The translations under genes and the position numbers were made by a program. Shown in pieces: positions 1-9,657 of a stretch of 64,000 bases of DNA (positions within the stretch are counted from its first letter, which is position 1; every line of letters starts with the position of its first letter). The notes below the pieces were generated by a model that was not told the DNA's origin, made no database searches, and saw only the letters and a program-made list of their open reading frames with translations. The DNA comes from Rhynchopus euleeides (taxonomy: Eukaryota > Euglenozoa > Diplonemea > Diplonemida > Diplonemidae), in assembly GCA_963210315.1 (NCBI GenBank), contig OY723264.1, positions 1,922,001-1,986,000 of the forward strand, read 5' to 3'.

Positions 1-47
1 TGTCAAGAAATCTTTGCCCGAAAATACTTCGGACAAAGATCCTTGAC
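1..47. repeat. Near-perfect hairpin at window edge
   Basis: Bases 2-22 and 28-47 are inverted copies (GTCAAG, then ATCTTTG, then CCGAA, against their complements) around a 5-base loop, with one bulge. It may be the end of an element cut by the window edge. Bases 48-166 are AT-rich and show nothing recognisable. Confidence 0.6.
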
Positions 48-166
48 TTTGAAACAAAGTATTGAACAAAAGAAAGTTTTAAAAAAATTCGTGAAGCGCG
101 ATTTTCGTCTTAAAACTTAAAATTATCTTAAAACTTATCGTGTTCGAAACTTTTCTGTGGCACTGT

Positions 167-294
167 AACTACAAGTATAATACATGTATTATACATGTAT
201 AATACTTGCATGTCAACTATTATACATGTATAATACATGTACATGCCTGAAATATACATGTAAAATACATGTATATCAAGTAAAAATACAAGTA
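167..294. repeat. AT-rich ACATGTA palindromic arm
   Basis: This is a block of TACATGTA, AATACTTGCATG and ATATCAAG words. The same block recurs at 1062-1110, 1262-1445, 2496-2630, 4395-4470, 4801-4820, 8460-8514, 10190-10554, 38600-39146 and 39933-40070. In the best-preserved copy (38591-40070) these words form the subterminal arms of a TA-flanked element. Here the outer terminus is missing. Confidence 0.7.
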
Positions 295-1061
295 CCGTAA
301 AAGGAAATATTGTGGACCGTAATAAAGGTGAACCGTACTATAGGTGGACCGTAAAAAAGATGGAACAAATAGGATTTTTCCGGAACTTGGAACATTTTTA
401 CGGTCCACCTATTTTACGGTTGGGATAGTGGACTTGGCAGTTTTTTTACGAGTTCCGAGCGACGAAGTCGCGAAGGAACCAAGGAAATCGTACGACTGAA
501 GCTTCAGGATCAACACCACAGGGCCTCAACACATAGTGCGCGCTCACCATCGTCCGGAACTGTTCTCCCACAGTTACTGCAGGGTGTACTACACTAAAGG
601 AGTACGATTTCCCTGAATTTTCCGGGCACTGATTCACGAATTTACATCTGGAGGGAGCCCGGTCGTCTCAGCTTCTGTCTGCGCGCCCTGCCGTACTGTG
701 GCTGCTTATGTGGGCGAGCGCAGCAGGTTCTATTTTTACTTCTACCGGAACGCTCCTTGCATGGTACTACACTTCTCGAGGTGAGTGGTGGTGATCGTGC
801 CCTTTCCGCACGCAGGGAGGCCTTGCTTCTCTTGCTGGTGTTGGTTGCGGTGGTGGAGGGAGGGTCCAAAGCTGGGAGGTCGGGAGGCCTACGTGGAAGT
901 CTGCGGCATGGAGGCCGCAACCCACCAGCCCGCGGGCGAAAGTCGCATTGTCCGTTCCATATTCAGTCCCAATAAATAGTGGACCGTAAAAAAGATGGAA
1001 CGTTTGGCCTTTTTTTGGGAACTTGGAACATTTTTACGGTCCACCCTTTTTCCGTTTACGG
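295..1061 (+). mobile_element. MITE family B copy 1 (CCGTAAACGG ends)
   Basis: It starts CCGTAAAAGG and ends CCGTTTACGG, each next to a TA dinucleotide (293-294 and 1062-1063), as for TA-targeting Tc1/mariner-type elements. Subterminal GGACCGTAAAAA words repeat in both orientations. An inner segment at 483-613 is bounded by GGAAATCGTAC inverted repeats and recurs elsewhere. There is no transposase. Family copies lie at 1446-2495 and, reversed, at 39147-39932. Confidence 0.75.
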
Positions 1062-1109
1062 TATAATACTTGCATGTCAACTATTATACATGTATTTTTA
1101 CTTGATATA

Positions 1110-1261
1110 CCGGAGGATTCTTCATATTCCTGGATTTCCCGAATTTCCTGGATTTCCCCCGGCCCCTTAGGCGATTTCAGGGCGGACAGGGCGGACATGC
1201 CCGGACCCGGAAATCCGGGTGTCCGGATGTCCGGGTCCAATTTTGACCCCCCCCCCCCCCC
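1110..1261. repeat. GGATTTCCC / GGACATGCCCGG repeat tract
   Basis: This stretch has repeated GGATTTCCCGAATTTCC words, then palindromic GGCGGACA and CCGGATGTCC words and a poly-C run. It resembles 8515-8720 and is probably another member of that non-coding repeat. No gene is visible. Confidence 0.5.
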
Positions 1262-1445
1262 CACGGTGGGATCTTGTAAATTTTACATGTATAACTACAA
1301 GTATAATACATGTATTTTACATGTATAATACTTGCATGTCAACTATTATGCATGTATAATACATGTATATGCCTGAAATATACATGTAAAATACATGTAT
1401 ATCAAGTAAAAATACATGTATAACACTTGCATGTCAACTATTATA
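1262..1445 (+). repeat. Terminus of CACGGTGGGATCTTG element (left end)
   Basis: CACGGTGGGATCTTG begins at 1262 and runs into ACATGTA arms, as in the complete element at 38591-40070. The flank is poly-C, so no TA duplication can be read. Right-end matches occur near 8514 and 10554. Either could be its partner after later insertions. Confidence 0.6.
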
Positions 1446-2495
1446 CCGTAAACGGAAATATTGTGGACCGTAATAAAGGTGAACCGTACTATAGGTGGAC
1501 CGTAAAAAAGATGGAACAAATGGGATTTTTCCGGAACTTGGAACATTTTTACGGTCCACCTATTTTACGGTTGGGATCGTGGACTTGGCGGTTTTTTTTA
1601 TTACTAGTTACGAGCGACGAAGCGTAGCGAAGTCGCGAAGTAACGAAGGAAATCGTACGACTGAAGCTTTGGATTAGCACCTCATGCCACTTCACAGGGC
1701 CTCAACACAGCCTTGAGACAGCAAGTGTGCACTCAAGTTTAATGAGACAGCAAGTGTGCGCTCAACAAAAAGTAGTCCGGAACTGTTCTCCCACAGTTGC
1801 TGGACAGGGTGTCTATAATAAAGCGAAAGGAGTACGATTTCGAGTTCCTTCGCGACGAAGTCGCGAAGGAACCAAGGAAATCGTACGACTGAAGCTGCAG
1901 GATTAACACCACAGGGCCTCAGCACAGAGTGTGCGCTCACCATCGTCCGGGAACTGTTCTCCCACAGTTACTGCAGGGTGTACTACACTAAAGGAGTACG
2001 ATTTCCCTTAATTTTCCGGGCACTGATTCACGAATTTACATCTGGAGGGAGCCCGGTGGTCTCAGCTTCTGTCTGCGCGCCCTGCCGTACTGTGGCTGCT
2101 TTTGTGGGCTCGTGCAGCAGGTTCTACTTTTACTTCTACCGGAATGCTCCTTGCATGGTACTACACTTCTCGAGGTGTGGTGGTGGGTGAGTCTCGAGGT
2201 GAGTGGTGGTGATCGTGCCTTTTCCACACGCAGGGAGGACTTGCTTCTCTTGCTGGTGTTGGTTGCGGTGGTGGAGGGAGGGTCCAAAGCTGGGAGGTCG
2301 GGAGGCCTACGTGTGGGTGTCTGCGGCGTGGAGGCCGCAGTCCGCGCCCCGCAACCCACCAGCCCGCGGGCGAAAAACGCATTGTCTTTTCCATATTCAG
2401 TCCCAATAAATGGTGGACCGTAAAAAAGATGGAACGTTTGGCCTTTTTTTGGGAACTTGGAACATTTTTACGGTCCACCCTTTTTCCGTTTACGG
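1446..2495 (+). mobile_element. MITE family B copy 2
   Basis: CCGTAAACGG and CCGTTTACGG ends are flanked by TA (1444-1445 and 2496-2497). It is longer than copy 1 because the GGAAATCGTAC segment is present twice (about 1650-1848 and 1877-2010). It is nested inside ACATGTA arms. No coding capacity is seen. Confidence 0.75.
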
Positions 2496-2547
2496 TACAT
2501 GTATTTTTACTTGATATACATGTATTTTACATGTATATTTCAGGCAT

Positions 2548-3105
2548 TTACATGTATTTTACATGTATAATACTTGTCATGCAAGTATTATACATGTAAA
2601 ATACTTGCATGACAAGTAAAATACACATGACTGTCTGGCCCGACCTCGCTGCACTGAGGATGGTAGCCACCGGGGGTGTCGCTGCCCGCTTGGCCTCCAG
2701 CCGGTCGAACTCTTTGAACAGGGGGCTCAGGCCCTTCGTGTACGCCGACACCTGACCCACCCGTGCCATTCTGTAGAACGTAATTGCTTGATTTGCTGAC
2801 GAGGCCTGGAAGTGGCCCTGTTGCATCTTCCATTCCACCCACATCAGATACGCCATGTCGTTGCCAATGGTGGGATCGTGGGCCTGAAGGGTGCTCCGAA
2901 AGGCATCCGCCCTCTTCAGCACCGAGAGGAAAGGCTGAGGGGAGGCGTATGCGCTGCGTATCCTCTTCAACGTCAGGTCCTTCAGATCCTCGATCGCGTC
3001 CGGTTCGATCCCTTCTTTCTTTCGCGACTTGATACGGTCGAAGACCGGCCGCCACTGCTCGTACACAGGGGGAGGGGGGGGAGGGTTTGCCAGGGTTGGA
3101 GTCAT
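2548..3105 (-). CDS. Unknown helical ORF, third of a 3-ORF module
   Basis: The ORF is 185 aa; the last ~25 aa read through ACATGTA repeats, so its natural C-terminus is lost. I do not recognise it firmly. After a proline-rich start it is strongly helical. A segment near residues 85-150, with a W-E-W-K-M-Q-Q-G stretch followed by a basic KRAATPP linker, loosely recalls the SAM-like core-binding domain of tyrosine recombinases; no catalytic domain follows. It sits 88 bp downstream of the 232-aa ORF on the same strand. A decayed mobile-element module is likely, and the recombinase idea is only a guess. Confidence 0.35.
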   Translation of the reverse strand: MTPTLANPPPPPPVYEQWRPVFDRIKSRKKEGIEPDAIEDLKDLTLKRIRSAYASPQPFLSVLKRADAFRSTLQAHDPTIGNDMAYLMWVEWKMQQGHFQASSANQAITFYRMARVGQVSAYTKGLSPLFKEFDRLEAKRAATPPVATILSAARSGQTVMCILLVMQVFYMYNTCMTSIIHVKYM

Positions 3106-3193
3106 GCACGGGGCGGGGGGATGGAGTTGGGGGGGTGGGGGGAGGGGTTGAGGGGAGGGGAGGGAGGGACAAGGAGGGAGGCACAGGCGGCTG

Positions 3194-3892
3194 TCACTTT
3201 CCCGCCTGCCGAGGGCCCCTGTTGTTGAACAGCTGGATGGGGCGCCTCTGCGGGTAGGGGTTGCTGCGGTGTTGATGGTGGGGCGGCGGGGGTGCAGGCT
3301 TCGCCTCCTTTGCCTCCTTTGCCTTCAGGTCGCTCGCTGCGACTGCCCGTGCGTCTCCTTCAATTCGAACCTGCCATTCCGCAGAGAACTTGGTCCAAGC
3401 CATGCGCTTGGCCTTGTCCTCGTAGTGTCTCCTCGCCCCCAAACCGAGCGAACCCAGTTTGATGGCTTGGAGGGTCACTACATTTTTATGCAACAGCTCC
3501 ATGGCCGTGCTGTCTGGGGCCGCCCCGTCCCGGCACATCCTGAATCCCAAATCCAGGTTGTCGAATGCCGTAAGGCCTTCCCGCACATGGAAAGCGTTGG
3601 GGTCGCCATTCTGCAGGCCCGACTCGTTGAACGACACCGCACACTTGGAGCGCAGCATCATCCGGCCGGCCTCGCTCTGCACCGCAGACGTCCACGTGAC
3701 AACCCGCTGGATGTCAATGGCACCCACATCACGGCTAGCCCTGTCCCGGCGCAGCTCAGCCTCCAGGTTGGTCACCTTCCTCACCATGAGGAGGATCACT
3801 TCCTTCAGCCTCTGCGAGTCCATGTCATCCAGGAACTCCAGGTTTCCCCATCCCTCAGTATTGTGGCCGGCACCATCAGGGTGCACAGTCAC
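3194..3892 (-). CDS. Unknown ORF, second of the 3-ORF module
   Basis: The ORF is 232 aa, helical, with a short heptad-like segment near residues 30-50 (VILLMVRKVTNLEAELRR). It ends in a basic, proline- and histidine-rich tail (PPPPHHQHRSNPYPQRR), which would suit nucleic-acid binding. It lies 54 bp from the upstream zinc-finger ORF on the same strand with no splice sites between. A Gag-like or accessory protein of a mobile element is possible. I recognise no family. Confidence 0.4.
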   Translation of the reverse strand: MTVHPDGAGHNTEGWGNLEFLDDMDSQRLKEVILLMVRKVTNLEAELRRDRASRDVGAIDIQRVVTWTSAVQSEAGRMMLRSKCAVSFNESGLQNGDPNAFHVREGLTAFDNLDLGFRMCRDGAAPDSTAMELLHKNVVTLQAIKLGSLGLGARRHYEDKAKRMAWTKFSAEWQVRIEGDARAVAASDLKAKEAKEAKPAPPPPHHQHRSNPYPQRRPIQLFNNRGPRQAGK

Positions 3893-3946
3893 TGGTGGGA
3901 GGAGCCCCGCCTCCGGGCGGGGCTCGCTCTTGGACCCCTCATGGAT

Positions 3947-4231
3947 TCAAGAGCAGACGGGGCACACACGCCTCCCGTCCTCCCTGGCCACCTGGAACGC
4001 CCGCAGCGTTCCTTCCGGGAGGAGCTGTTCCATACAGCTGGTGTACTCCCCGAGGCCACACACCGCACAGTTCCCTGCAACCGGCCCATCATGGGCGGTG
4101 GTGCATTCGGGGAACGCGCACCCTTCCTTAGGTGCCACCGGCTCGTACCCGTTCACCAATTGGAGAGGCATCAGGTTGTCTACATCGATGTCGCGCACTC
4201 TGAAGCGCTCGGCAGTCCTTGGGGCAGCCAT
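3947..4231 (-). CDS. Small cysteine-rich ORF, first of the 3-ORF module
   Basis: The ORF is 94 aa from the ATG at 4231. It carries C-x4-C, C-x2-C and terminal C-x2-C pairs (CAFPEC, CAVC, CPVC) with a histidine between, which suggests a small zinc-binding domain. Upstream is a CA-rich leader; downstream on the same strand come the two other ORFs of the module. ACATGTA repeat blocks bracket the trio (2496-2630 and 4395-4470), so it may be cargo or the remains of a larger element. Function unknown. Confidence 0.4.
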   Translation of the reverse strand: MAAPRTAERFRVRDIDVDNLMPLQLVNGYEPVAPKEGCAFPECTTAHDGPVAGNCAVCGLGEYTSCMEQLLPEGTLRAFQVAREDGRRVCPVCS

Positions 4232-4470
4232 GGTGTGAGTGCGGGTGTGTGTGTGTGAGGGGGAAAATGTGTTGCACAAGCGGATCTTTTTGTTTGTGCG
4301 CACCTGTACGTGTATGGGTGTCCATACGTGCGCTGCCAACAGTCTTTTTTACCGTGACCTGAGCAGGTTATAGCAAAAATATTTACGTATACGGTACATG
4401 TATTTTACATGTATATTTCAGGCATTTACATGTATTTTACATGTATAATACTTGTCATGCAAGTATTATA

Positions 4471-4799
4471 CCGTATACGTAAATATTTTGGAACGTAAAT
4501 ATTATGGAACGTAAATATTTTGGAACGCTGGTGGGTTGGCGTTCCAGATTTTTTTCGTTCCACAATATTTACAGGGCTTTCTGCGACTCGGGGACTTGGA
4601 CCAGGTGATCGGACGGCATACAGAGTCCCTGACGGGACCTACTCGTGCACTTTTCGCGCGATTCCTGACGCAAGCCGTCCTCACCACCGAGTCCCCAACT
4701 GGCCCTGTAAATATTATGGAACGTAAATATTATGGAACGGACCGGCCAAAAATGGGCCCGTTCCATAATATTTACGTTCCATAATATTTACGTATACGG
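4471..4799 (+). mobile_element. MITE family A copy 1 (CCGTATACG ends)
   Basis: This 329-bp element has perfect CCGTATACG/CGTATACGG ends, TA on both sides and repeated TAAATATTATGGAACG subterminal words. The unique core is about 180 bp with no ORF of note. Copies lie at 9845-10189 (reversed) and 52033-52377. A stray right end of the family sits at 4380-4394. Confidence 0.85.
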
Positions 4800-4820
4800 T
4801 ACATGTAAAATACTTGCATG

Positions 4821-7800
4821 CATGGTTTTCAACAGATCTTTACGAAGATGTTGGCTGGAAAACGGCTTTTTTAAAGATCTTTGTAAAATTTTCAATTTTC
4901 CTAAGATCTTGGTATTTTTTACTAAGATCTTAGCTAAGATCTTAGTTTTTCCCCCATATTCCTTGTTGACTGACTGGAGATACACTCCCTGACGAGGCCC
5001 AGGACGATTTTTCCTGCCGGCAGCGTACGACACAATGCACGGCGTCAGCAAACATATACTGACTGAGAGCGGTTGCGGCTGAACGGTGTTGTGACTGCAT
5101 TTCATAGCTTACCTTCTCCCCCACAAATCCCTCCTGATCGCAATCTGTGCCTGTTCCTGAGTGTGTCTTGCTGTCGCCGATGAGCTGCTTGCCGCAAACC
5201 CCACCCCAACATGCCTCGCCACAATCATCATCCACAAAGCCAGGGCCATCATGAGTGGGGCAGGTGATCATGACGTGGAAATGGACAGCCTGCCCCCGGC
5301 GGACCCCGCGCAGCCGGAGCCTGAACCCCAGCCTGCCCCCGCGGACGAGGAGCAGGAGGAGGAGCCAGCAGGGCCGCCCGCTCAGGCGGAGCCGCCTGCT
5401 CAGGTGGACACGCCTCTAACGCAAGCGGTGGACACGCTGTCCAAGCAGCTGGGGAAGAAGCGCAAGCCGGCGCTTGTCGACGAGGCTGTGGAGCTGGGCA
5501 TCTACACGAGGCTTGCGAATGGGGAAGTGCAAGAAGAGGGCAGAAAGCTGAAGCGGTCAAAGGGGGAGGTGGCGGAGGCTGTGGCGAAGTTCCGGATCCG
5601 CAATCGACAGCAGGGGCCTGGGAGTGACACAGTGCCACAGACGCAGGGACGGCAGCCCCTTCCCTCCACAGTTGAGAGGCGTGCGGCATCGGCACGGATC
5701 GCTGAGAAGGGGGCTGCCGCCAACATTCCGGAGCAGGCGAAGGTGAAGGCCTACGACCTTGCTGCACCTCTGATAGATGTGATCGACGAGTTCGACACCT
5801 GCTCACAGGTGGAGCTCGGCAAGGCACCCGCAGGTTTCATCAACAGAGCGTCCCTTCTGAGGATGTTTGAAGAGGGGCAGATGGTTCCCGCCTGTCAGAC
5901 GTGCTCCCGCCTGTGGAACCCCGGGTCCCAGGCCCTTGATGTGCGGGGCCACTTCACGGGGGGGAAGCACCTAGACAAGGTGGCGAAGGCGGCTGCCCAG
6001 GATGAGGCAGCGCAGAAGACCATCCCTGGGTTGGCTTCACGTCACACGTCTTGCTTCGAACTCAAGGCGACAAAGGCTGCGCTCTACGCAGGCATCACCC
6101 CCGCTGCGCTGCACACCGCCCTTGAGGTTCTCAATGGCATCACCATCCCGCGGTACGTTCCACGCCTTGGGCCCGTCGTGACGAGGAATAGTCCCAAGGT
6201 GATGGAGGAAAGTCGTGCGGCCATCACAGACCGACTCAAGGGGCGGAGGTGGTCAGTGCTGCACGACTGTGGATCGCTGCTGGGAACGCAGCTGATCTCG
6301 ATGGTATGTTCAGCACGGAGCTTCAGTGCTGTGCTGGTGGTGCCCCTCACTGATGCGCCTGTAGCAACGGTCCTGAAGGAGGAGTGGGAGAAACTGGGCC
6401 TGAGCGCCCCAATGATGGTGCGTTCTGATCGCGGCGGGAGAAACGGGGCAGCAAGCAGGGAGGTCGACGCGGAACTCGGCATCCCGTGGGTGTCGTGCAT
6501 CCCCCACATCGCCAACAACGCTGCGGATTCCGCTGATAAGTGGCTCAAGAAGCAGAAACTCGAGTTCTTGGCAAGAGTCGAACTTGGGGATTTCACAGAC
6601 CCCGCCAGTGGCGTGCTGTCATACGTGCTCGTATCCCTGCTGGATGCCCTGTTTTCAGGGGAGGACTGCAAGAACAGGGCGCGTCGCTACGTTGAAGCGC
6701 AGCAGAAGGTGTTGGAGCCTGCCGGAGCTGACGTGCTGGCAGAACTGGTGGAGCGGATGAGCGGGATGGCTGCCGTCGCGAAGCCGCGGGAGAAGGAGGC
6801 GCTGTTTGCTGTCTACCGCAGCGAGGTCCCCCCGGGGCTGGCGGCCCTCACAGAGGCAGCGGACTTCGACGGGTTGCTCGCCGCCGCACGGGGTAAGCTC
6901 GCTGAGCTACAGGAGAAGATCCCCGAGAGCGCACCCCCCTGTGTCAGATGCCCCCTGCTCAGCGACACGCGGTACGAAGCGAGCCTGAAGTGCTACCTGC
7001 ACTGCCGTGACAGGCTGGCGGCCCTCCACAGCTTCGCGGCTTTGGAGCTCAAGAACACGCAGAAGCCATGCAGCAGCTTAAATGTTCTGCGAAGCCTGCT
7101 GGACCGCTACAGCACTGCCACCCTCCACGCCGACCTCAAGATGATGTGTGACAACACGACACCCCTGCTGCGCGTCTTTCGAAAGTACTCCGACCCCTCT
7201 GCCGAGCCGCATGCGCACCAGGTTTGGGGGGACATAGAGGACTGCATCCACGACCTCGACGAGGCCGGCGGGATAGCCAGGGGTGAGGCCGAAGAGGCCT
7301 ACCTCCAGAGAGTCAACACCCACCCCGACCTCTCCGAGAGTGCTTCACCGGTGGCTGTCCTGCTGAGCGAGTCACTCAAGCGCCTCTGGTGGGGAAATAA
7401 AGGAGAGAGCGGGTACTGGTTCTGGCGTGGCGTGCGGCATTTGTGCCCACAGCAGGCCCTGCTGATGCAGACATGCAAAACCCTCCTTCCTTTTGAGCAG
7501 CTGCAACTTGCCCTCCCTCAGTTCTCAGCTGTTGTCACCGTGGAGGCATGGAGCACATACCTGGCTGGACTCGGAAAATTCGCGAAAGGCAAACCCACCG
7601 GCAAGGACAAGGCCTCAGCTGTCGGCTTCTGGGAGAAGTACACGTCTGCTGGCGAGGGGCTCCGGTGCCTTTCCCTGGACCTGCTGGCGGTGCCTGCAGC
7701 TACCACCGGCTGCGACTCGGTGTTCAGCGTAGGGAAAGATGCTCTTCCTGCCAACCGCAGCGCCGCAAAGCCTGACGTGATGGCAAGTATCGTGTTTCAT

Positions 7801-8459
7801 CACTGCAACCAGGACCTGGCGGTCAGATACCCACAGAGCCATCTCAGGCATTCCTTCCCCAAGGTGAGGAACAACGGTGGTTGCCAGGAAGTTGACCTGT
7901 CGTGATGATCTCAGAAACGTCCTCAGTCCTGGGGTTTTCAACTCCGGGGATGGGTGTGTGTGTGTGTGTGTGTGTGTGTGGGGGGGGGGTAAAGAGTAGA
8001 AGAGTGTGGGGGGGGGGGGGGGCGGTCAGTTGCATGTATCAGAAATGTTCCAAGTCATGGGACGGGGTTTTCAACCCCGGGGTTGGGTGAGGCTGCTTAG
8101 CGAATGAAGGGGGGAAATGAGGTTTCTAACCCTGTTGGTGAAACAGGAATGGGGTTTTCAACTCCTCCTGTACTGTTTGACGTGATCTATTTGTGCACCC
8201 CAAACGCTCTCCGTTCACGGGACAGCGAAGCCTGCACTCCTGACTGGGATGTGCCGTGTGTCTGTAGTATTCCAGCAAGAATACGAAAGGATATTTGCAA
8301 AAAAACTAAGATCTTACCTAAGATCTTCGAAAAAAATACTAAGATCTTAATTTTTGTGCTTTTTTTCACTAAGATCTTAACAGAAAAAAAATTACGACGA
8401 CGAAGACATGCTCGACGGGTTTCGGGAAAAAAAGGGGGTAAGATCTGTTGATAACCATG
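4821..8459 (+). mobile_element. hAT-like DNA transposon, 3.6 kb, apparently intact
   Basis: The termini are inverted: CATGGTTTTCAACAGATCTT at the left and its near-complement (CATGGTTATCAACAGATCTT) at the right. Subterminal regions (4830-4945 and 8290-8445) are packed with palindromic AAGATCTT words, a usual layout for transposase binding sites. A single long transposase ORF lies between. The flanks are ACATGTA repeat on both sides, but no clean 8-bp target duplication can be read. The right end (about 7960-8459) recurs inverted at 58896-59402. Confidence 0.7.
5251..7905 (+). CDS. hAT-superfamily transposase
   Basis: The protein is 884 aa from the ATG at 5251; an in-frame ATG at 5161 would add 30 aa. 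A P/E/Q-rich N-terminus precedes a BED-like zinc finger (C215-x2-C218-x15-H234-x5-H240). A DUF659-like RNase H-fold core follows, with S-D393-R-G-G and C416-x2-H419-x2-N motifs. The C-terminal ~70 aa match the hAT dimerisation domain (P-A-A-T-T-G-C-D-S-V-F-S-V-G, then R-S-A-A-K-P-D). The ORF is uninterrupted and flanked by inverted termini, so the element may be or recently have been active. Cut-and-paste transposition in the nucleus is inferred from the family. The superfamily call is fairly firm; the clade is not. Confidence 0.75.
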   Translation: MSGAGDHDVEMDSLPPADPAQPEPEPQPAPADEEQEEEPAGPPAQAEPPAQVDTPLTQAVDTLSKQLGKKRKPALVDEAVELGIYTRLANGEVQEEGRKLKRSKGEVAEAVAKFRIRNRQQGPGSDTVPQTQGRQPLPSTVERRAASARIAEKGAAANIPEQAKVKAYDLAAPLIDVIDEFDTCSQVELGKAPAGFINRASLLRMFEEGQMVPACQTCSRLWNPGSQALDVRGHFTGGKHLDKVAKAAAQDEAAQKTIPGLASRHTSCFELKATKAALYAGITPAALHTALEVLNGITIPRYVPRLGPVVTRNSPKVMEESRAAITDRLKGRRWSVLHDCGSLLGTQLISMVCSARSFSAVLVVPLTDAPVATVLKEEWEKLGLSAPMMVRSDRGGRNGAASREVDAELGIPWVSCIPHIANNAADSADKWLKKQKLEFLARVELGDFTDPASGVLSYVLVSLLDALFSGEDCKNRARRYVEAQQKVLEPAGADVLAELVERMSGMAAVAKPREKEALFAVYRSEVPPGLAALTEAADFDGLLAAARGKLAELQEKIPESAPPCVRCPLLSDTRYEASLKCYLHCRDRLAALHSFAALELKNTQKPCSSLNVLRSLLDRYSTATLHADLKMMCDNTTPLLRVFRKYSDPSAEPHAHQVWGDIEDCIHDLDEAGGIARGEAEEAYLQRVNTHPDLSESASPVAVLLSESLKRLWWGNKGESGYWFWRGVRHLCPQQALLMQTCKTLLPFEQLQLALPQFSAVVTVEAWSTYLAGLGKFAKGKPTGKDKASAVGFWEKYTSAGEGLRCLSLDLLAVPAATTGCDSVFSVGKDALPANRSAAKPDVMASIVFHHCNQDLAVRYPQSHLRHSFPKVRNNGGCQEVDLS

Positions 8460-8504
8460 TGTATAATACATGTATATACTTGTAGTTATACATGTAAAAT
8501 TTAC

Positions 8505-8720
8505 AAGATCCCACCGGGCCCCCGGACATTTCCCGAATTTCCCGCCCGGACATGTCCGCCCGGACATCCGGACATCCAGAAATGTCCGCCCCGGACAGGG
8601 CGGACATGTCCGGGCGGACATTTTCTGGTGTCCGGATGTCCGGGCGGACATGTCCGGACCCGGAAATTCGGGAAATCCAATTTTGACCCCCTCCCGGACA
8701 TGTCCGGCCAGGACCTCAAT
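8505..8720. repeat. GGACATGTCCGG palindrome cluster after a CCCACCG terminus
   Basis: AAGATCCCACCG at 8505-8514 matches the right end of the CACGGTGGGATCTTG family. Then follow at least eight overlapping copies of GGACATGTCC, GGACATCCGG or CCCGGACA in both orientations. Each is self-complementary, so the block can fold extensively. No protein is supported. Confidence 0.6.
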
Positions 8721-8799
8721 AGTTTGATTTTTGGTCCAGAAAATAGTTTGAAAATTTTTGAAATCTGGGTGCCCAAATTTTTTGCTCCTAAGACCGGCG

Positions 8800-9190
8800 A
8801 TTTGTAGGGGGACCCTTTCGAATTTTTTTTTTGGAGAAGGGTAAATTGAACGTTTTTGGCCAAATGAAGCCACTGCGACCATTCCCGGGCCTCGGAAATC
8901 AGATTTTGGCCCCTCAAATGCGGTGCCGGTCCGGACAAAAAACCGAAAAAATCGTGAAAAATGGCCCATTTTCCCCAGCCAAAAATGGGCCAAAAATGCC
9001 CCCCGGACACCCCCAGAGACATGTCCTAATCCGGGGTGCCAGTAGGGGGGACCTTTCGAATTTTTTTTCGAGGAGAGGTCAATTGAACGTTTTTGGACAT
9101 CTGAGGCCACTGCGACCATTCCCAGGCCTCGGAAATGAGATTTTTGGCCCTCAAATGGGGTACCGGTCCCCACGAAATTCCGAAAAATTC
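8800..9190. repeat. Diverged tandem duplication (~240-bp period)
   Basis: Segments at about 8805-8940 and 9045-9180 share GGGGACC(C)TTTCGAATTTTTT, then TTGAACGTTTTTGG, then CCACTGCGACCATTCCC and CTCGGAAAT. A GGGGACCTTTTCGAATTTT word returns at about 9740 and, reversed, at about 58480, tying this block to the LINE-end segment. No gene is seen. Confidence 0.6.
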
Positions 9191-9329
9191 ATGAAAATCG
9201 AAAGGTCCCACGCACCAAATTCTGCCCAAAAATCGTCAAAAATGGACATGTCATATGCAGCAATGGGGCACCAATCACTCCCCAAATTTTGCTCAATGAT
9301 TCCACGGCTAGCCAGATTTTCTGATCAAT

Positions 9330-9657
9330 TAGTTTGTTTGAGCATGTTCCTGGCCCTTGTTTGGAAAGTAGATGGCCCCTGGCTGGAGAGGACGGTTGTG
9401 CTCGACCGGACGGAGAGAGAACCTTCTCCATATCCACCTCCACTCCACAATGCCAGAAGTGGCAGGAAGGCCGGGTGTTACAGGCCTCAACCAGGGTTCC
9501 AAGGCTCTCCACTTCCTGGCTGCGTCAGGGATCACCGGGTACAGCGAGCAGGATTACCTGTCCTGACACCCCAGCATGTACCACCGGAAGAACCCGAAAC
9601 AGCAGCCCCCCCTCATGGGGGTTGCAAGAGGCACGGAAATCGTTCAAATCGGACCAA
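9330..9657 (+). mobile_element. 5'-truncated LINE 3' end, copy 1
   Basis: The last coding codons (ending at the stop 9564-9566, G-I-T-G-Y-S-E-Q-D-Y-L-S) resemble the C-terminus of the RNase H-bearing LINE fragment at 27425-28576 (G-V-T-E-H-S-E-K-D-Y-L). A 3'UTR follows with a CCCCC/GGGGG hairpin and a GCACGG...CGTTCAAA tail, the 3' signature shared by all LINE tails in the window. An inverted near-identical copy lies at 58577-58895. Confidence 0.65.

Noticed and set aside
88..110. AAATTCGTGAAGCG as the 3' end of a U6 snRNA
   Set aside because: Only this 14-base match; the upstream U6 body (ACAGAGA region) is absent.
3269..4258. 329-aa + strand ORF as a gene
   Set aside because: It is antisense to the better-composed three ORFs on the - strand and has no domain features.
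4821..4828. 8-bp target duplication of the hAT-like element
   Set aside because: Flanks CTTGCATG and TGTATAAT differ, and the surrounding ACATGTA repeat makes any partial match meaningless.
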